Source: Mytilus trossulus
Lineage: Eukaryota; Mollusca; Bivalvia; Mytilida; Mytilidae
Reading direction: 5' to 3'
Assembly (NCBI RefSeq): GCF_036588685.1
Contig: NC_086374.1
Span: forward strand, 27,892,886-27,956,885
Length of the DNA: 64,000 nucleotides
The number at the start of each line of letters is the position of its first letter. Position 1 is the stretch's first letter. Below the pieces are notes generated by a model that worked only from the letters and a program-made list of their open reading frames with translations, was not told the origin of the DNA and did not search any database. Of this stretch, positions 47,701 to 57,205 are shown piece after piece. Both the position numbers and the translations under genes were made by a program.

Positions 47701-50571
47701 ACTTCTTGACGACCTGACCTTTTATCGTTCTAAATGAGGAATTCATTTTGTGAAGATGTATTAAGTATAAAGACGGAAGCTTTTCATCTTTTTTTTTTAT
47801 GTAAACCACAACAGAGAGAAGGACATAATAATAATAATTAATACTAATTTTTGCGTATTAAAATATTTTATAAGACTCTTTGTTTGCTAGAACAACAACA
47901 CATATTTGTCCAAAAGAGAGGATCAAGCGTCAACAACCACATGTTCATGAACATGGTTAGAAAGCCATGTTCTCGTTAAACGTCATAGATTTCGATGGAG
48001 CGTCTGAATGCATGACTATAATGGTCTGATCCAATCTAATTAAAGTTTACCGTTTTGATAAATATGACTCTCGCTTTACCCATTTTCTAGCTTAATCATC
48101 AACGGCATTGATCAGTAACCTGAAGCTGTACTTCGGATAAATAGGTAGAATGCATTATTTGGAATTTCACATATACGTTGATAAAATGTATATCAAAAAT
48201 ACCGAACTCAAAAGCGTTTTGATAAAGGGGGAGACCAAAACAACTGACATCAAACGCCATTAACTAAAGGATTAAGTGTAAAACAACTGTCATGTTCCTA
48301 AAGAACTCAAGTTCAGTGATAAAGTAACAGATGAGGATTTGGAATTTTGAGAAAAAAGAGTCAACAACAAAAAAGCAACGTTAGGAGTGGGAAATAATCT
48401 ATGCATTTATCATAATACTGCTCAATAAGTGTTTCCCGAACTCAATCCGTCTCTCAGAAAGCATAAAATTGAGAATGGAAATGGGGAATGTGTCACAGAG
48501 ACAACAACAGCAGAAAGTCACCAACAGGTCTTTTGCTTGTTCGTTGAGTATTAAAACATATCTAAGTAGGTCTCATATTAATAGTTCATTATTTCCTTAA
48601 AAAAGATCCTTGACCTTTTTCTGGTTTTTTTCGTTTTTGTGAAAATTATTTGATATTAATAATCACCTGTTACATCAACCCTAAGTTGCTCAGGGAAGCA
48701 ACTAAGGGCCCCCCCCCCCCCCCCCCGATTTTTACAGTCTCATTTGTCTGGGGTAATAGCAAATGAGCCTTAAATATTCCCATTATAAATTATTAACATC
48801 TATCTTCGTAAATAGCATCTATCCTTGTACAAATGAACATATACATGTAACCATTATCCATCTATATATTAATACATCACATCATATATAATCATTTGAA
48901 TAAAGTTTTCATTCTAACTGTATATTCTTCACACAAGAGCTACCTGTATTTATAAAGCAGTTTCTATATTATAGCACATCAACGCGTTCTTTTGTTATGT
49001 TAATTTCTATCACATTAAAATTTCTGGTCGAGTGATCTTTTGCCACGTGCTACTCGTGACATTTTAATTTTTATTATATGATATATATGTAGGACTCAAA
49101 TCTATGGCGGGTTCAAAATCTATGGCAGATTCCTAATCTATTGCAAATGTGACGTTACAAGGCCAAACAACTCAAATCTATTGCAGATTTTTGTTTACTC
49201 CAAATCTATGGCAGATCTTAAGGAGAGGGTACCGTATAACGTCACAATTGAATATAACGCCATATTACATCTTCGCCGCCGCTAACGATGGCGGAACCCA
49301 TAGATTTTAACACCATTTAAGATGAAGATATTTCCCTGACAAAATTTTTCGGGTGGTTTAAAGAAAGATGTGACCTATTATCCCGAAGATGGACCAAGTG
49401 TGCTGTACTGGCTGAATCCCGCGATGAATTATGGCGCTGATATTTTCAGTACTACATATTTTAGAAAAAGGATTTTTGGGGTCTTTATAGCTTGCTCTTC
49501 GTTGTGTTATAGGTCGTCCCTTTACCTATACTGGTTTACGTTTATAAATTGTAACTTCACTCTTGGAAGGAGAATTCTCCCATCAGCACTCATACCACAT
49601 TTGCCTATGTTTAGTTAGTAGAAAGTAAAATCACAAAAATACTGAACTCAGAGGAAAATCAATTTGGAAAGTCCATAATCACATGGCAAAATCAAAAAAC
49701 AAAACGCATCAAAAACGAATGGAGTAGTTTACTGTCATTGGCTGGCAAAGTTTATACTTAGTTTATATATAAAATGATATATAAAATTACCGAATACAAA
49801 TTTGATTTAAATCGTCATCAAATTAAAAAAGATATATTAACGATATCGCTGAAATAAATATTATTTGAAAATTCAAACTGTTCCTTTTCATTTGTTACTT
49901 TTAAAAAAAACCTATAAAGCGGCCTTCTTGTTTGTTGAAGGTCTTATTAGTTGGTTAAATGAATTGGTTAAACAGCTACCATGCACAGATTAAAAATGTT
50001 TATTTTTAACAAAGCACATCAAGTCTGTATTAAGGCATATGAATTTTATTATTTATGGGTTTTATTAGTTGACCATTATTGAATGTTTATTTCAGAAATG
50101 TTTATAGACATGCTCCCGTTGCCGTATTTTTCCACTTGCTTGTATTATTAAGACAAGTGATTGGTCGAAAATGTACTGCATTGTTTTCCATTTGCACAAA
50201 ACTTGCCATAGATTTGGAAACAATATAAATCCGCCATAGATTAGAAAATTACAAATCTTGCCATAGATTTGGAAACAATATAAATCCGCCATAGATTAGA
50301 AAATTACAAATCTTGCCATAGATTTGGGATGGCTTGACGTCACATTTACCACAGATTAGGAATCTGCCATAGATTTGGAACCACCCAAAATTTTGTAGAA
50401 GATCCTACTGAACACAATAATTTGTACACCAAAGAGCACAGTATGTTGAAAAAGATGAAAGAAAGGCTTGAAGAATACAAGAAATATATAGTGCCACCAG
50501 TATCAATGAAACCAGACCCGGCATCTAACCCAAATAATTATAATGGTTACTGGACACCTGGTTGGTGTTAG
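35797..50571 (+). CDS. ARSB-like: Arylsulfatase B-like copy C, complete (14 coding exons)
   Basis: Third sulfatase of the cluster, same role as copy B. Exons: 35797-35893, 36747-36858, 37762-37813, 38437-38540, 38876-38982, 39357-39415, 40044-40145, 40887-40950, 42473-42570, 43930-44066, 44570-44628, 46318-46444, 46680-46810, 50399-50571; 473 residues, every exon equal in length to copy B. Signal peptide residues 1-19 (GLLLLTLSKCVVS). Catalytic parts kept: VADDLG, Cys68 in CTPSR, GKWHLG, His207 in QSVHEP, TTDNGG, Lys283 in LRGGK. Differs from B beside the active site: VPWAPS for GPAEAS after residue 91, SPKY for WPIF at 269-272. The last acceptor (50397-50398) follows a fold-back element by only 12 bases and lacks a pyrimidine tract, so splicing of exon 14 may be weakened. 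Confidence 0.9.
36125..36545 (+). repeat. 'GACGCGCG' dispersed repeat with a partial second start
   Basis: In intron 1 of copy C. A short piece ('agtagtcagcacttcggtgt' then 'taagcctggtacctttgata') precedes a longer copy ('ccactgctggtgttcg', 'gagcc.tactgatgattctga', 'ttataatcctggtaccg'). Confidence 0.6.
37045..37385 (+). repeat. 'GACGCGCG' dispersed repeat, best copy
   Basis: In intron 2 of copy C. Ordered words: 'ccactgctgatggacg', 'gagggtatcaccagccca', 'aactaaggattttcttatcc', 'cctcaa...tgctcttcaac', 'agcgtcactgatgaagacca', 'acgcgcgtctggcgtac', 'tatggtacctttgataac'. No coding content. Confidence 0.6.
39700..39820 (+). repeat. Dispersed repeat family 4, short copy
   Basis: 'taacattgtcatttaaagcg', 'ggttta'-like variant 'tgtttaacccacattg', 'ggtacactactgttcct'. 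In intron 6 of copy C. Confidence 0.45.
40410..40870. repeat. Duplicated MITE-like pieces around a Penelope tail fragment
   Basis: 'gctttgtatgcagactacga' occurs at 40387 and again at 40759, each followed by 'cacaga...aaaatatccac' and 'caagtcttcac...atccacaaaaattgtaaca'. A Penelope tail fragment (40500-40570, 'aaaactaggggtaatttcgg') lies between. In intron 7 of copy C, just upstream of exon 8. Confidence 0.5.
40985..41050 (+). repeat. Dispersed repeat family 1, short fragment
   Basis: 'aaaaagatatggtatgagtg', 'ccaatgacacaactgtccat'. Same position relative to exon 8 as the copy at 19325 in gene B. Confidence 0.55.
41690..41880 (-). mobile_element. Penelope-like element tail fragment
   Basis: 'aataagaaacaacacgacta', 'gtgtcccggaagggtaagca', 'acacccgtcgtgtta'. 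Closest to the fragment at 3400-3605. Confidence 0.5.
42145..42280 (-). repeat. Dispersed repeat family 1, reverse
   Basis: 'gagccaaggctccgtgttga', 'gatggagagttgtctcattg', 'cacaccacatcttcctatat'. In intron 8 of copy C. Confidence 0.6.
42890..43030 (+). repeat. 'GACGCGCG' dispersed repeat fragment
   Basis: 'gtctatgccactgctctcgg', 'tggtatcaccagcccagtag'; ends near 'gaagattgtacctttgctgt'. In intron 9 of copy C. Confidence 0.5.
43335..43450. repeat. Short tandem array of about 31 bp
   Basis: Three to four diverged copies of 'ttgaaccaggaatgattaca' plus 'ctagtgatttt'. In intron 9 of copy C. Confidence 0.6.
44380..44565 (+). repeat. Dispersed repeat family 4, truncated
   Basis: 'aacaggttcaacacaccatt', 'ctgcggtatattactgttgc'. 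It ends immediately before exon 11 of copy C and supplies that exon's pyrimidine tract (TTTTTTTAG). Confidence 0.5.
45645..45900 (-). repeat. Dispersed repeat family 1, reverse, nearly complete
   Basis: 'cttgtttctcgtttctcg', 'gagccctttatagcttgctg', 'gttgaaggccgtaccttgac', 'gtctcattggcactcgtacc', 'acatcttcctatatctat'. In intron 11 of copy C. Confidence 0.65.
48709..48726 (+). repeat. Poly-C run, 18 bases
   Basis: Uninterrupted C18 in intron 13 of copy C; length is likely polymorphic and prone to sequencing error. Confidence 0.9.
49480..49620 (-). repeat. Dispersed repeat family 1 inside the fold-back element
   Basis: 'tttatagcttgctcttcgtt', 'tagaaattgtaact'-like variant, 'cagcactcataccacattt'. 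Diverged reverse copy. Confidence 0.5.
50202..50330. repeat. 55-bp tandem repeat, 2.3 copies
   Basis: Units start at 50202, 50257 and 50312 ('cttgccatagatttgg'). The first two units are essentially identical, so the duplication is recent. Lies in the right arm of the fold-back element. Confidence 0.85.
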
Positions 50572-50595
50572 TGTTGATTGATAAAAAAAACTTAT

Positions 50596-50601
50596 ATTAA
50601 A
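50596..50601 (+). terminator. Variant poly(A) signal of copy C
   Basis: ATTAAA, 25 bases after the stop codon, at the place where copies A and B have AATAAATAAA. Confidence 0.4.
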
Positions 50602-50871
50602 GAAATTATTAAATATATCTACAAATTGGATTATGCAATATGTTTGTTGTTCTCTTAATTTATTATCTGTATATCGTTTATTCTGTCTTTTTTCAATGTC
50701 AAAGACGTACTAACGTTTTTAGTAAGATAAACTTTCAGATGTGCAATCCATATAAGAATACCTGATTTCATATATAGGACAATTAATGTAAGACATCCCA
50801 AATACAGCATAAGATAAAATTGAACAAAAAAACTTTTCACATGCAAACAATATGGAGGGGTTCATAATTTT

Positions 50872-51065
50872 CTAGATGTTCACTAGATTAGCTTCAGTGT
50901 AAGTTAAAAAGTGTCTGGCTAGCAGTTTCAGAGAAGTCTAATGATAAATAACTAATCAGCACCAAATAATAAGTGACAGATTATACTTCAAAGAATATAC
51001 AATTCCTTGGATACTTGAATCATGACGTCCATAGCATAGTAGATAAATTCATCATAGATATCAGG
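50872..51065 (+). repeat. Downstream block shared with copy A
   Basis: Counterpart of 3655-3835: 'agattagcttcagtgtaagt', 'gataaataactaatcagca', 'ttcatcatagatatca'. Confidence 0.55.
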
Positions 51066-51119
51066 CTTAGTTTGTTATTATAATTACTAATGAAACAGAT
51101 AAGAAATATGGTGTTAAAG

Positions 51120-52575
51120 GCTTTGTAAATTCTTTATCAAGTAATGTCAATGAAAACATTTACCCTCACGACACTTACCAAAGAGGAAATCCTGGATAAT
51201 CATAAGTATGTTCTATGTTCCTTTGGAATTTCAACCAAAAATGAAGAACTGGATCGTCAATCACTGTATTGGATACCTTTAACTACACAAGTGTCCTTAC
51301 AAACAACGGTATATATTGCTGGGTCTTTCAAGTGCTCCACGAAACCTCTTTTTAAATTATTAACATATATATATCAGCAATCAATGCCGGGCTGCAAAGT
51401 TATTGTCAAACTGCCTATTCTAGAGGTGGCGTGAATCAGATGTTGATACTTAAAAATTCCTAAGATATTGAGTACATACAATCTAACTCTCTTTCATCTT
51501 TCAATAGTACTAAAACATTTGACTTTTCTACACTTTACACAAGTATTCCACATTCCAAAGACAAATTAAAAGAGTTGGTATTTCTTTGTTCCATAAAAAG
51601 GAAAGGCCAACGTAGATACACATCTCTTGTCTTAGGGAGGGATAAATCCTACTTTGTAAAGGATCACTCTTATTTAAACAAAAAATTGTCTGAATCTGAC
51701 ATTATCAAGATGCTTGATATTTCTTGATTGGCAATATCTGTGTTACGTTCGGAGGACGTATTTTCCAACAGACTGACGGCATTTCAATGCGAACCAATTG
51801 AGCCCCTCTTCTTGTCGACTTGTTTCTTTATCATTTTGAGGCGGACTTCATACTGGAACTTCTTAGGAAGATAAGAAATTATCAATATCCTTTAACTTTA
51901 CTTTCCGATATATAGATGATGTTCTCTCACTAAATAATTCAAAATTTGGTGGCTATGTTGAACACATCTATCCAATCGAACTAGAGATAAAGGATACAAC
52001 AGATGCAGTTTAGTCAGCATCATATCTCGACTTACATCTAAGAGATGTTTTTAGCTTTCCAATTGTGAACTTTCCATTTCTAAGAAGCGACATTCCAGCA
52101 GCACCTGCATACGGGGTATATATCTCCAAATTGATACAGTATTCCCCATCATGGTTTTCTTGATAGAGGGTTGCTGCTCACAAGGAACAAAGAGTTCCAA
52201 ATGGTGAGGTTGAAATCATTCCATCACGAGTTGATTGACGTTTATGGAATAACCGTTTTACAGATGATATCTGATATGTTCATTACGTCTTAACTACAAT
52301 CCCCTTCCCTTTCATGAATGTGACCTACAGAATTATACTATTTGCCGGATTTGTTATAAAAAGAGCAACACGGCGGGTGCCACATGTGGGGCAGGATCTG
52401 CTTACCCTTTCGGAACACATGAGATCACCCCCAGTTTTTCGTGCTGGTTATTCATAAGTTTTATATGTTGTATCATGTGTACTATTGTTTGTCTTTTCAT
52501 TTTTAGCCATGGCGTTGTAAGTTTATTTTCGATTTATGAGTTTGACTGTCCCTCTGATATCTTTCGTCCCTTTTG
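51120..52575 (+). pseudogene. Penelope-like retroelement, longest copy, decayed
   Basis: Order on the + strand: an N-terminal reverse transcriptase part in frame 51144-51434 (TLTKEEILDNHKYVLCSFG; IAGSFKCSTKPLFKLLTYI), then after frameshifts 'GRIFQQTD', 'LLRKIRNYQYPL', 'YIDDVLSLNNSKFGGYVEH', 'IEIKDTTDAV', and the tail at 52300-52575. The initiator region, parts of the palm and the endonuclease are missing or broken, and several stops interrupt the frame. It serves as the reference for the shorter Penelope pieces in this window. Penelope-like elements encode a reverse transcriptase, usually fused to a GIY-YIG endonuclease; the latter is not visible here. Certainly inactive. Confidence 0.8.
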
Positions 52576-52589
52576 GTGTTATTGATCTT

Positions 52590-53110
52590 TGATAAGTTTA
52601 GTATTATTGTCTTTCATTTTTGCTAGTGGGATTTGTCTATAAGCCTTTTTTATAATTCCTTGAAACATGATGTGGCTATGTACTTATACATCCAGTCATT
52701 GTGTTATTGTTCTATAATTTTTGTATTCTTGTCTTTCATTTTTGCAAATGTGCTTTTTCAATATGCCTGTTTGTGCTTCTTTGTTACATATTAGTTTGTG
52801 ATTAAGTTGATGACTGATGTACTCAAATTTTTTACAGGTTTACCTATCATGTCTGTTTGTTTTGCTCATACATTGTTGTTAATATACTGGAATCTAATGT
52901 TACTGTAATACAAGTGAGAGGTTTAGCTAACTATAAAGTCAGGTTTAATCCACCATTTTCTTTATAAGAAAATACCTGTACCAAGTCAGGAATATGACAG
53001 TTGTTATCCATTCGTTTGATGTGTTTGAGCTTTTGATTTTGCCATTTGATTAGGGACTATCCGTTCTGAATTTTCCATATGGTTTAGTATTTTTGTGATT
53101 TTATTTTTTA
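52590..53110 (+). repeat. Dispersed repeat family 3, long copy
   Basis: 'tgatgactgatgtactca', 'acaagtgagaggtttagct', 'aggtttaatccaccattttc', 'ccaagtcaggaatatgacag', 'gattagggactatccg'. Directly follows the Penelope tail. Confidence 0.6.
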
Positions 53111-53949
53111 CACATCATGAACCAAATTCTATTCAATATCTTACAGGAACATAAGATACCGATAAAACACTTACATTATTCTTACAACTGCTTAAATTTT
53201 ATAAATCACAGTTTCCATATTTTTAATAAATGGCAATTTACTTCAATTTTTAACTAACAAAGGAACTAAAATAAAGAAGTTGTTTAAAAAAAAAAATCTT
53301 CATTTATGGTCAAATCTCATATTAAAATTTGGCAGTTGATGGTGTAGAAAGTTTCTACTAGTCATAGAAACAAATTATCCTTTTCATGATATGTCTTCAA
53401 CTCAGAATTTTGCACCATCTCCAAATCCAGAGTTATCACATAGATCCAAAATTGCTTAATCAAAAATACCAGTTAGGGAGCCCAGGAAACAATGGCATTA
53501 ATTAATTCTGAATAGACAAATGACTTTTATTTCACAGACACAATATTGCATAATTTTACTGCATAGAATGTACTGTTGACACATACACACTTTCCTTCAC
53601 ATACTGCACATATACACATGTCATATTATAACACTTTCATATTCAGACTTTCTACAAGTAAACAGTAATACAAAAAAGTGCAAAAGTACATTAAAAATAA
53701 ATATAATATTTTACATATATGTACACTAATACCAATACATTTTGCCTTTTTAAAAGCAGGAGCTATTATCATTGTGTATGCAGACTGGTACCTATTATTT
53801 TACATGACCTATAAAAATGTCTTAGTCATTTTTAGCAATGTTTTCATATGATTTTGACCTGAAGTGTAGTTATTTGAATGAAATAAATGATTGATATTAA
53901 ACATAATACACTTGAAAAAATTCAAAAATAAAATATGATCATAATTTTG

Positions 53950-54241
53950 TTTTTTCATTTATAATTCCAATTCACTTAAATATGCTTTCTTAACATTTGT
54001 GAAATATTTTATAGCATTTTATATCATCCATAGAAAAAATACATCTGCTATTGAAATGCATCATTTGTATTTTTTTCATATATCATTCCAATTCACTTAA
54101 ATTACAGTTTCTAAACATTTGTGAAATATTTTACAGCAGTCTTAATACTGCAACAAGCTCGAAATGTTGAAATGGTAGATTAAAAGTACTACATTATATC
54201 ATCCATAGAAAAAGTACATCTGCTATTGACATGCATCATAT
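53950..54241. repeat. Tandem duplication, second copy with a 60-bp insertion
   Basis: 53950-54068 and 54069-54241 share 'ccaattcacttaaat', 'aacatttgtgaaatatttta', 'atatcatccatagaaaaa' and 'acatctgctattga'. The second copy has about 60 extra bases ('cagtcttaatactgcaacaa...'). Confidence 0.65.
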
Positions 54242-55369
54242 GTAGATTCATCTTCACTTTGGTTTATTGTACTTTCAAAAAATATCCATGTTTACCAATG
54301 AACATCGTTGTCATATAAATATAATATATACATCACAGTGTGTACACAACCACACATCAAATCATACGTATCTGGACTGATGCTTGTTTACAATTTAAGT
54401 TCATGATTTAGCTTTGGAAACATATTAATATCACAATTTATAAGTTTGAGAAACATGAATATTTTCTTTAATCCACAGTCTGAAGTCAAAAGAGCAATGC
54501 ATTTTATAGACACTTAAATAGTGAAATAGTAAAAAAAGATGACCAGTAAAGTTTCCAAATTTCATTCATGCTTGGACATTGGAATTGTATTGCCTTTTCA
54601 TACATCCAATGAGATAAACATTAACCTAATATTATATTATTTTAATACTGCAGTTAAAAATAGCGTTTACTGCATGACATATTCCTTCATTAATATAGTT
54701 TGCAAATAAAGAAAACAGGAAGTGTTCTAGCTTCAGCGTAAAAACAGAATAATCAGGTTGTCAATTATCTGTATATAATCAATTCATATAAGTTTTAGAA
54801 ATAATGAAGAAAAAGAAATATCTCTCTCACTCAGCTGTAAGATAAATGTTCATGTCTACCTTTTTCCTAGGAAATATACAGTAATGGATTCACGAATAAT
54901 GAAAAAAATACAATGCAATATAATACTTTAGAAATGGCACAAAGATATAGTTCTTTCTCTCTTTCTCTGTTATTAGAGAAAAGTTTTCTTTTCATACTTC
55001 AATATCTGAAGACATACCATGAAAATTGTCAATGTCTAGCTCAATCCTTAAAATTAGACTTTGTGTAATATAACATACAATAAAGTTAACAGCTGTCAAA
55101 AAGCTATTTAATACAATTAAAACAAATGAAAACACAACAATAATACAATTGTCAACCTTATTAAATATCACAAATAAACTTGAACAACATGTACACACAA
55201 TAATATATCACAAATAGGCACTATCAAATATAACTTGTAATTACATTACAGTTTCTTCTATTTCCCCTAAATATCTCTATAATATTAACATGTAGATCTG
55301 TAAGCCATTGCTCACCAACATAACCCCACTATAAGTTTCGGTAAAGAGGAGGTTGATCAGTGATGAATG

Positions 55370-55800
55370 TGAAAGGGTATCACACAGTCAAGCCTGCTTA
55401 CATCAAGCTTGATACCAAGTTTCAAGAAGCTTTGGTTTGCAATTCCTGAAAAATGTAACAAAAATTTCCTACATAGTCATTATGTTACAGATTATCTTGG
55501 TATTAAGTAAACAGGAATCTTTAAATGCATCACAAAGTAAATCATGCTCAAAAGAAGTTTGATGTAAAAAATCAGGAAGATGCTTTGAAAAATGTGACTG
55601 AAATTTCAATGTACATGTACATTATGTATAATGATAATTATTCAGTAAGCAGAAGTTGATGATTAATACATCTTAAAAATGCATACTACAGTAAAGCAAG
55701 ATCACAAGAAGCTTGATAAAAAAAAATCTTATTTGCAGTTTCCTAGAGCTTTTGGGGATGGATGGACAGACAGAAAAACAGTCCCTGACAGATGGATATA
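55370..55800. repeat. Degenerate tandem array, about 115-bp unit
   Basis: Recurring order 'aagaagctt/aagaagttt..gat', 'cctgaaaaatgt', 'aca...attatgt', 'cagtaa.ca.gaa'. Ends with 'gatggatggacagacag', a common tail of such arrays in bivalves from memory. Within the presumed integrin 3' UTR. Confidence 0.4.
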
Positions 55801-57205
55801 AACAACATCCTCAATTCAGAGAGGGGAATTAACAACAGTAAAAGTTTATTCTGCATCTTAAGTAGATAAGGGACTAAAACTTATGGAAACTTCCTGTAAT
55901 TTAACACTTTCAAAGGTCAATAAATTGAGAATCCCAACAAAAATCAAATATAAAATTTTCTTTGACATGTAAAATCACATAGAACTCATATTATTTTTTT
56001 GGTTCTTTGCATGAATAACCCTTAATCAATTCCATCCTTTAAAAGCATTTTTTAAACCGTTTCTACATAAAATTAACCAGTATTCTTTTCATTTAAGTTC
56101 CATAAATCTATTCAATGGACATTTTCTTGTTTACATGAAATACTAAGTGTAAAATTCAATGTGAATTTCAATTACACTGAAATATTTTGATAAGAGGAAA
56201 ATTCAAAATGTGACGCATATGTTTGCATTACTCATTATTCATGTTAATGCAATTTGCATACCAACATAATAATTTTCAGGAAAATAAAATCTTTACAAAA
56301 ACAGATTGGTTGATTAGTCTTTACAAAAACAGATAAGATTACAGATTAGTTGCATAAAAAATTGATGAGGAAAGAATATAACAATCATGACACTTTTATG
56401 TACCAGTTAAATTCCCATTAATCTACAAAAAAGACTTTTGATTATCTATAATGCATATATCTATATAAACCATTGTTGATAAGAAATTACAAAAAATGTT
56501 ATTTAAACTACCATAATATCTTTTTATGTAATAAACAGTAAAACACATAAATATTTGCATTACAAGAAATAAAACAAAGATTTATGGTCTTTTTAAAATA
56601 ATCTAATAAGATGTTTTCTGATAAAATACATAATGATAAAAGTGTACAACATCTGATGTGAAAGACTATGGAGATGATGAACCAATGTAATCTTATTTTA
56701 AATATGTATAAAACTGTGTATAATGCATAGACTGTGTAACAAATGTATTGCTAAATACTTCCATAATCGATTGTATAGCTTTAAATCTCAGCAGAAGGCA
56801 TTACATCTTCCTTAACAGATTGAAATTGAAACAAAATCTTGATACGAAATTGATAACACTCACTGGTATTCAAAATAAAAAAAAAAAACATTTCTTAATA
56901 TCATTAATTTTACAATACCACTTGAATAAATTAACTTCTGTTCAGAATTAGAATTATGATTGATTGTTGGTTGCTTAACATCCAGTGGCAATCATTTGTT
57001 TTAAATGTGTAATAATCATCAATCTGTATTATTTAAACTATAAATTTAATTCTTAATACTAAAGTGGAATAATCTAATTAATGAGCTCAATAAAAGCTTG
57101 TTCTTGTTAAAATACTAAAATAAACAAATAAATTCTACAATCATGTAATTATTTGGTGATAATGTTGAGGAATGGCACAATGGAAGTATGGTGACCTTGA
57201 CATGG

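Larger units (their letters stand above)
49106..50386. mobile_element. Fold-back element in last intron of copy C
   Basis: Terminal inverted repeats of about 50 bp: left 49106-49154, right 50336-50386. Both contain 'aaatctatggcagattccta' (right as its reverse complement) followed by 'atgtgacgt'. The word ATCTATGGCAGAT or its inverse is repeated about a dozen times within both arms. The right arm contains a 55-bp tandem repeat. The interior holds a broken frame (ATG at 49288), a family 1 repeat (49480-49620) and a family 3 piece (49625-49745). Compared with intron 13 of copy B, about 80 bp before the acceptor, including the pyrimidine tract, are absent. Confidence 0.75.
53525..57205 (-). other. 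Probable long 3' UTR of the integrin gene
   Basis: 3.7 kb after the integrin stop with no splice-consistent coding exon and fewer dispersed repeats than the rest of the window. An AATAAA in transcript sense lies at 53525-53530 (TTTATT on +), near where typical repeats resume. The true end could be earlier, since other candidate signals exist. The extent is inferred. Confidence 0.4.

Noticed and set aside
48709..48726. Poly-C run as a regulatory element
   Set aside because: Sits in repeat-rich intron sequence with no conserved counterpart in copy B; a simple homopolymer.
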